Assembly: GCA_034769895.1 (NCBI GenBank)
Contig: CM068373.1
Span: forward strand, 22,053,967-22,117,966
Reading direction: 5' to 3'
DNA length: 64,000 nucleotides
Origin: Magicicada septendecula
Lineage: Eukaryota; Arthropoda; Insecta; Hemiptera; Cicadidae
The notes under the pieces are model-generated. The model had not been told where the DNA came from, ran no database searches, and saw nothing but the letters and a program-made list of their open reading frames with translations. Shown piece by piece: positions 57,370 to 64,000 of the stretch; the first letter of the stretch is position 1; each line of letters starts with the position of its first letter. Position numbers and translations under genes: made by a program.

Positions 57370-60040
57370 GATTCGACTAATCTTTTCTAAACGTACAAAA
57401 ATTTAAAGAATCTTGTAAATGTATTTATGCCTTTAGAAATGTCAAAATACATATTTGGTAGACAGTATCATGCATTTAATTAATGAGCATATTGATTACA
57501 CAATCAAAGTGTTTTCTGTAGTCAGTAAATACCTACAAAAGTAGAATGCAGAATATATCAAAATGCAGAAACACTGGACTTAATTGTAGTTTTTTTTTTA
57601 ACAACGCCTTACTTCCACTTTCCCTTCGGCATAACAATTTTCTTGTTCTTCTTCTTCCTAAATTTTTCTTCTTCTTAGGCTTTCTCCTGTCAAAAATATT
57701 CTATTGACCTTACGTATTTTAATTTTATCTGTAATTAAACACAAACACCTAAAATAATAATTTTTAAAGTTTAACCAAATTTGTTAACAATATATTAGGT
57801 CAACGTATATTTGTATTGTGTTCTAACAAATTAAAAATGACACAATAAAATTTCAATTTGACGTGAGCAATGTGTACTATCCTCGTATATTTTTGTTATT
57901 TAATGTCATTGGGAGAGTTTAATAAAATATCCAAGCTCGCAGTGCAACGTTCATTTGCTCTTTTCGGCCACCTAGTGATTCGCTCACAGACAATTCGACT
58001 TGTTTCTCTTAGAAAACTGACACGTTCAAAGCTTAAATTGGAAAACGTTTAATTAATGTAAATTCCGTACGTTGTTGCTTTCAGAGTTTCTTTGCTTAGC
58101 GTTAGGAATTTAAAATGCACGCACGAATTAGATACTGTGTTTTTTAATAGCTTTTTGATTTCACCATTTGTTTGGTATTTATTCTGTCAAAAACAGATCT
58201 ATTAACGAAAATAAATCATAAGATTCTAACGAATGAATATAATCTAAAACATTAAATTACATTAACTAAGGTTCTGTAATAAAATAAAATAGAAAATTTG
58301 ATAAATACAGTGTTAAGGAGTGACATCGTTTTATATTGAAGACAGCATACAAGCTATGATGTATATAGCATACAAGCTATGATGTATGACAGAATGTTTG
58401 GTGTGTAGCTATGACGTCAGGGGTATCGTGTTATATTCGATAAAGGTAGGTCATTCATGTGTGACCGGTTCACATCACACAATAATCCATTTTGTAATAT
58501 ATACTCTCTTTTAAGCCTTTTTGGCGTCCGAATCTTTTTTCTATTTATGGTATTTTATGTTATAACAGTCACGTATTAATTACGATTATTATCGATAAAG
58601 TAGTATACAATAAACATTTATGAACAACTTATTTACCATCCATTACTGTCGATCAGTCGAATTCGGATTAACCGTAGGGGGCTTACGCGGTTTGCGGCGC
58701 AAATTATGACAGGTTGATATCATAGAGATAACGGTGTTATGACTAAAGCTTTGGAAATCAGTAGGATCTTAAAAAAGAAAATGATGGTTTAAAATAATAA
58801 CAGAAGAATAAATCGAAAAAATAATAGAAAAGAAAAATCGGTCATCGAGTTAAGAATCTCCTGCTTAACAGGACTAAGGGTATTTTACAAATTTTCTTGC
58901 ATGTGTTCCTATGTATGCCAGCAAGCCCCACATAGTAATTTTGTTTTGGCTCATCTTTAATTCAGTTCCTGCTGATATTTACGATCACTTTATCCAAAAT
59001 ATTCGTGTTATAAACACAGTTCTTTACAAATCTCTTTCTTTAATCTTTTTTCATCTTCATCTTTTATTTCTGTATCCTTTAAACACTTCTTCACTCTATA
59101 ACAAAATGAATATTGCCGCCATTTTATACCCATACGGATGGTACTATTCTTTACAAATATTTGTAACCGAATATGATTATTTAGGAAAGAATCGCACATG
59201 TGCAATAAAACTGGATGGAAAGGGCGTTTACCTGAGCGGTTGTTTACAAAAATTTATACGTTATAAATATCGGAAGAAAGAGAGAATAGTTTAGATAATT
59301 TAACGAATATCAAAACTAAATTTAACCTTACGTAATTAAAAATAAAATGAAGTGGTGGATGTGAAGAATTAGGTACGGAAAGAGAGTAATACACATGAAA
59401 CAAGTTTAAATTAAAGACACAGGAGGTAACTAACCCTGCCCATGTGCGTTAGGAACCAGTAGAAAGGGCGCTTAACTCCGCGGTTGTTTACGCTAATGAG
59501 GCTGTTTACTTATGTTCCCTAGGCAAGTAGTAGCTTAAAGTAACTGCCTCGTTATTGTTATTGTATAGATATATATTGTAGCGTGACAGAAAATCCACTA
59601 CTTATTGAGTCATATAAAATCATAAAAATTAATTACACCACATATGTTAAAATAATATTGAATGAGATTTAATGAAATCAAAGGAATGAACCACAATAAA
59701 ATAAAAATCCTCATTACATTATATAAAAACCACTGTTTAAATATCAAAGAAATTATTAAATGCAACTCATATTATAATATCAGGAATTTACCCAGGAAGT
59801 TAGGAGCAGTAAATAAATTAAATAACACCATATCAAGAAGAAAGAGAATCAGTTTAAGAGTGGTGAACACCAAAATACCCCAAAGACAAGAAGAAGGAAG
59901 AATAAAGTTTGTGATCAGGAAGAAAACAATACCCTGAAACCTTTAGAGAAGAGCAGGGTCCGTGTCAGTAAATAAATTAGATGCTCCAAACTAAACATCA
60001 GTCGAGATAACACGAAGTACCTTGGTTTACCCAAGAGTGA
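57370..60040. other. Long stretch without supported genes
   Basis: AT-rich. A 17-bp ACAGCATACAAGCTATGATG-type duplication lies at 58343-58388. Frames at 57870-58052, 58911-59294 (127 codons) and 59662-59937 show no recognisable family. The 127-codon frame is hydrophobic at first and basic at the end; I see no motif in it. Confidence 0.45.
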
Positions 60041-60041
60041 A

Positions 60042-60175
60042 GAATGAAGACAAGAAGACCAGAAGAATGAAGACAAGAAGAAGGACAAGAATGAAGACAA
60101 GAAAGAAGATAAGAAGAAGGACAAGAAAGAAGATAAGAAGAAAGACAAGGAAGAAGACAGGAGGAGAGGAAGAAA
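60042..60175. repeat. 24-bp minisatellite, GAAGACAAGAAGAAGGACAA type
   Basis: About five imperfect purine-rich units. One plus frame reads a charged K-K-D-K-x-E-D-K repeat, but a stop lies immediately upstream and the opposite-strand Leu/Ser frame is an artefact. I do not call a gene. Confidence 0.75.
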
Positions 60176-60179
60176 TAGT

Positions 60180-62890
60180 ATGAATGAAACACCGTAGTAA
60201 AACCTATTATTATTATTAACTACCATCAACCCCAAACCCACAAAACCGATTAAAAAGAAAGTATAACATACCAAAATCCTATAAAAATGTAATTATTTAG
60301 AAACCTAAAGTGTTGTATAGTATTATAAGAAGTGAACCGACTAAAGCTATTGTGTGATAAAGAAAATAGACAAGTCTTAACAGTCCATGATTACTAAAGG
60401 TCTGGTCTGAGATAGTGAGACTCAAAATATCAGAACCACCAGTGAAAGTGAATTTGTGTAAGTGTTTTTTGGAAATGCAATAAACTTAAAGTTAGTGATA
60501 CTATGACTTATCAATATGCTATATAACAACTTTTATATCCAATAGTACACAGCATCATAAAATAATAAAATGGAAGATTTCCAGTATTTTATTATTTTAA
60601 TGTAACTCTTTATTCACAAGACATTTGTAAAAAATGCTAATAACTAGAGTATGGTTGGTCATGTTTACTGATGAATGGGATCATAAATAATAATGGTTTA
60701 GACCAGAAAGGACTGGCATGAATTTAGTATTCATAGGTTTAAAATCTTTAAATAGGCTGTTTGTTCACAGCCATGAAATCAATGTATTTGTAAGAATTAT
60801 TAGAAAATAAGATTTATATGTGTTAAAAATAAGTTATGTTTGCTAAATAACAGCATACATACCATTAATAATGTTTCAGTAGGTATGCTGTGTTAATTCA
60901 AAAAGAGTTAAAAGTATATGTTCAAACCATGTCAGCAATATGTTCAATTGTACAGATTGCTAAATAATGTTCATAATTATTTTTTTTATATAACAGTAGT
61001 GTTAATTAAATACTACACCTCACAATAAGTTATAAACCATTTTATTTTCATGTAATAATAACTATGTAAAGTCAGAGGAGTGGTAGGATTAAATTTATTT
61101 GAGAAAGACAGAAATGTAAAATTCTAAACTCTAGGCCATTTGGTGAAGTCACAGAAACCATATAAACCAGTATAATTCACTTATAAATCCTGTAAACTAG
61201 CAAGATTTAGATAAGGTAGATCAGTTAACCACTACTGGGAATGATCCTATGAATTAAAATGATAATAAGGAAATATACCTTAAAATATTGTAAATTTTCA
61301 AAATATATAAGTTAATTAATTTTAAAGAGCAATGTCAAATTCAGACATTAACACAAAAAATCAGTTCAAAGGTGTAATTTATATGTATTTAAGGAAAGGA
61401 AGAGAAATGTAATTAATTAAAATTTATTATAATAGTATTAATAACAATTAAAATGGAAGAAAAAATTGTATAAAGGCGGAAATCAATGTTTGAGCCTAGA
61501 TTTCCAAAAAAGAAAGAAATTTGGTAATTTCCACAAAATGTCCACAGATATGGACTATAATATATCAATTTAAAAGGAATGAGATGATTAAACCAATGAT
61601 AAAGTTCATAATTCATGAAAGTGATGAATAAAATAAATAAATTCCATATATAATGTAATTTTGTATCACGTGTATGGGTAATCGAAATATGTTAACAATA
61701 CTTTTTCAAAGATTAACTGGGCCAGATTTTGACCAAGTTAAAATAGTCTTTTGTTGAATACCAAGGTGAATAGTTGTGTGATAAAACGTTCCTTAAAACC
61801 GAGTAGAAAATGGTACTACAGTAAGCCATTAATATAAGTGAATCGAGAGTTAGAAGAATTAAACACTTTTTTAACTAAATCTACCAAAACGTTAACGACA
61901 ATAGTGAAAACTAACACCTAACTTCATTATACGAGTGATCCAGAACAGTAAAACAATATATTTGATATAATTCACGCTACAAATCATAACCACCTTTACA
62001 GACAAATTAACCCACAGAAGTGAACACATACCAAATAACTTAATTAACACCAGTATACACAGAACACTTCTTCAGAACACACCAAACAACCTAATAGACA
62101 GATTACACCAGTGCGGGGACATTTCAAACATTCCTGAAGGTAATTTTGTTGTGAGTTTTTGACACGACGGCATCGCAGTAACTTCGCCATATCTAATAGC
62201 GGCCATCTTGAAAATACGAATCTGCCTTCCACATCGAGTGACGTCATATGGTCTGACAAAACAATTTATTAAACATTATATATCAGAATTATTTCAATAT
62301 TGTTAAATAATAATTAATGGAATTACTTTAATTGTTAATGTTATACTTTCTCGTTACCCTTCACTGACTATTAATATAATCGCTCAAAGAACCTGTCCTT
62401 TTTATAATACTTATAATAATTTTTCTACTGTATGCACGAATCGATAATTCCCTGAGACGGAGTCGATAATTGTTCTCAATCGATAAAAAATCGATTATTT
62501 ATTAAATTGTTTAATAAATCCATTTATTTCAATAGTATTTATCTGTTATTATTTCACAGGCTAATTTAAGGTTTTTTATTAAGGCAAAGAGACTTCAAGA
62601 AGAAGAAAATATTTTTTTTTCAGTGAGATATTGGACCAGCAAAAAAAATCATCAATCGATTACTGACCGGAGTTAATCTGGTTAACTCCAGACTTGGTTC
62701 AGATCTTCCAGAAGTGCTCAATAGTTAATAAATACCTTCCTGATTCTTAAAATTTTTACAGAACATTTAAAACAGCATTATTTATTAATTACAAACATCT
62801 ATTAAAACATAAAATTTATTTTTTTTGAAAAAAATTTTTTCTATTATTATTTTTTTTTGTAAAGACCGGCATACAGGGTCTGGTTACAAT
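60180..62890. other. Long AT-rich stretch without genes
   Basis: No supported coding, RNA gene or mobile-element end. A small hairpin GGAGTTAATCTGGTTAACTCC lies near 62672-62692. Confidence 0.5.
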
Positions 62891-62896
62891 ATATAT

Positions 62897-63448
62897 TGTA
62901 ACACCATCACAGAACGTTCTACATGTTTCTCGGCTTCCCAGCAGAGCCCAGCTCTAATGTTTGTATGCGTACGTGACACTTAACATGCTAGGCACACTTC
63001 CGTAATACGGAACATTCTCATACATTTGATAGTGTTGTTCGACATGCTTCTCAATTAGCCCAACGATGCGTGTTTCTGCCAAGGCCGCGCTGAAGTATCC
63101 TCTAGAATTTTTAAGTGCTTGTTAAGGACGCATATTATGGAAATCTGCAGACCTATAAATAGCTCACACCTGCTGCTTAGTTTCAGTTATTGTTGGGCGA
63201 TTTACACAGAGCGTCTTAAGTGGTGCATTAGTGAAAAGTGATTATAGTACGGGATTCTTTGTAGTTGACATTATTATTTGTGTAGACAGATTAACGTAAA
63301 TTATTGTGCGAGTATAATCTTGTTGAGTAACTTGTTGATTTTAAACTGTAAATTGAGATTAATTAAAGTTGGTTATTATTGGCTTAATTGGTGTCTTGTA
63401 TTTTGTTTTCCACTGTACTATACGACAATCAAGGAGATTGTCGTAACA
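62897..63448 (+). mobile_element. Solo LTR, 552 bp, ATAT target duplication
   Basis: It begins TGTAACACC at 62897 and ends GTCGTAACA at 63448, flanked on both sides by ATAT (62893-62896 and 63449-63452). Inside are a TATA box (TATAAAT, 63154-63160), a TTTCAGTT-type start site about 27 bp later, and an AATTAAAG polyadenylation-type stretch near 63361. The 3' 90 bp match the LTR ending at 46147. With no gag or pol on either side, recombination between two LTRs is the simple explanation. A 4-bp duplication is common for Gypsy-type elements. Confidence 0.75.
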
Positions 63449-63509
63449 ATATTTTTAAATATATATTTCAATGACTTAAAATTTAAATAATTCAGTTACC
63501 AAGAAATAA

Positions 63510-64000
63510 GACAATATTGTTGCTGAGCTATCCAAATATGGAGGACACTCTGTAATAATGGAAATACATAAACTAATAACAGAAATATGGGAAACTGAAA
63601 GCATGCCGGAGAAATGGAAAACAGGAATAATATGCCCTATCTACAAAAAAGGAGGTAAAATGAGGTGTGAAAATTATATGGAAATAACATTACTCAACGT
63701 TGGCTACAAGATATTATCGGGTGTACTGAATGAGAGATTACAGAGATGTGCTGAGGAGATTATTGGAGAGTATCAGTGCGGATTTAGACAAAAGAGAAGT
63801 ACACTGGACCAATTGTTTGCTATCAGGCAGATGATGGAAAGGTTTTATGAACATGACACGGACCTGCATTTCTTATTTGTCGATTTCAAGCAGGCGTTCG
63901 ACAACGTGAATAGGCAATAATTATATAGAGTAATGAGGGAATTCGGCATAGTTAACAAACTAATAAGATTAATGGAAATGACAATGAAGGATACAAGGGC
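63510..64000 (+). pseudogene. LINE reverse transcriptase, fingers and palm (cut by window end)
   Basis: The plus frame from about 63513 reads DNIVAELSKYGGHSVIMEI, then EIWETESMPEKWKTGIICPI, YKKGGKMRCENYMEITLLNV, RCAEEIIGEYQCGFRQKRS, TLDQLFAIRQMME and LHFLFVDFKQAFDNVNRQ. F-V-D-F-K-Q-A-F-D is catalytic motif A. A TAA at 63918 interrupts it, and the same frame then continues LYRVMREFGIVNKLIRLMEM to the window end. The copy is therefore 5'-truncated, with at least one nonsense change. A full copy would go on with the Y/F-A-D-D site outside the window. Confidence 0.85.

Noticed and set aside
58911..59294. A 127-codon membrane-type protein
   Set aside because: Composition follows the local AT-rich bias, an overlapping frame exists on the other strand, and no motif or paralogue is visible. 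Too weak to call.
59998..60274. Leu/Ser-rich membrane-like frames on the minus strand
   Set aside because: They read through the purine minisatellite at 60042-60175; low complexity and no start support.

Overview
The window looks like a repeat-dense, AT-rich insect nuclear genome, probably a large-genome lineage such as a polyneopteran; the lineage is an inference. Evidence: two paralogous seven-transmembrane proteins of the insect gustatory-receptor type, many degenerate non-LTR retrotransposon (LINE) tails, several families of Penelope-like elements (PLEs) with GIY-YIG domains, tRNA-derived SINEs, long AC microsatellites, and fragments of MULE, mariner and hAT-like DNA transposons. There are no operons, no prokaryotic signals, and no credible tRNA or rRNA gene. 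Host coding content is very low. Layout: 1-4.8 kb holds a MULE transposase remnant beside an odd 15-bp tandem repeat, then a PLE 3' end. 4.86-6.0 kb (minus) is a gustatory-receptor gene broken by one frameshift near its C terminus. 6.4-8.9 kb has LINE tails, a SINE and a GC-rich tandem duplication. 9.98-17.24 kb is the most unusual block: a non-autonomous element whose centre is an array of about 163-bp units, with two further copies of the same family apparently inserted into that array. 22.15-23.26 kb (plus) is the one intact-looking host gene, a second gustatory receptor of 368 residues. 23.5-33 kb is LINE, PLE and foldback debris. 33.12-33.67 kb (minus) carries a three-exon fragment with acidic exons and good phase-1 splice sites. 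35.4-42.8 kb has PLE inverted pairs, a Jockey-type LINE and a purine microsatellite. 45.3-48.6 kb has long inverted repeats (one with perfect 95-bp arms), an LTR, and a compact single-unit copy of the 163-bp element. 48.7-57.4 kb is LINE and PLE debris plus a second SINE. 62.9-63.45 kb is a solo LTR with a 4-bp target duplication, and the window ends inside a LINE reverse transcriptase. The two receptors are the only genes likely to have served the host; everything else recognisable is mobile DNA. A recurring theme is a structured motif in PLE 3' tails and related hairpins: CTGAWGA, one A/T, a stem-loop, then GAAA. It resembles the hammerhead ribozyme core, and its stem differs in sequence between families while staying paired.
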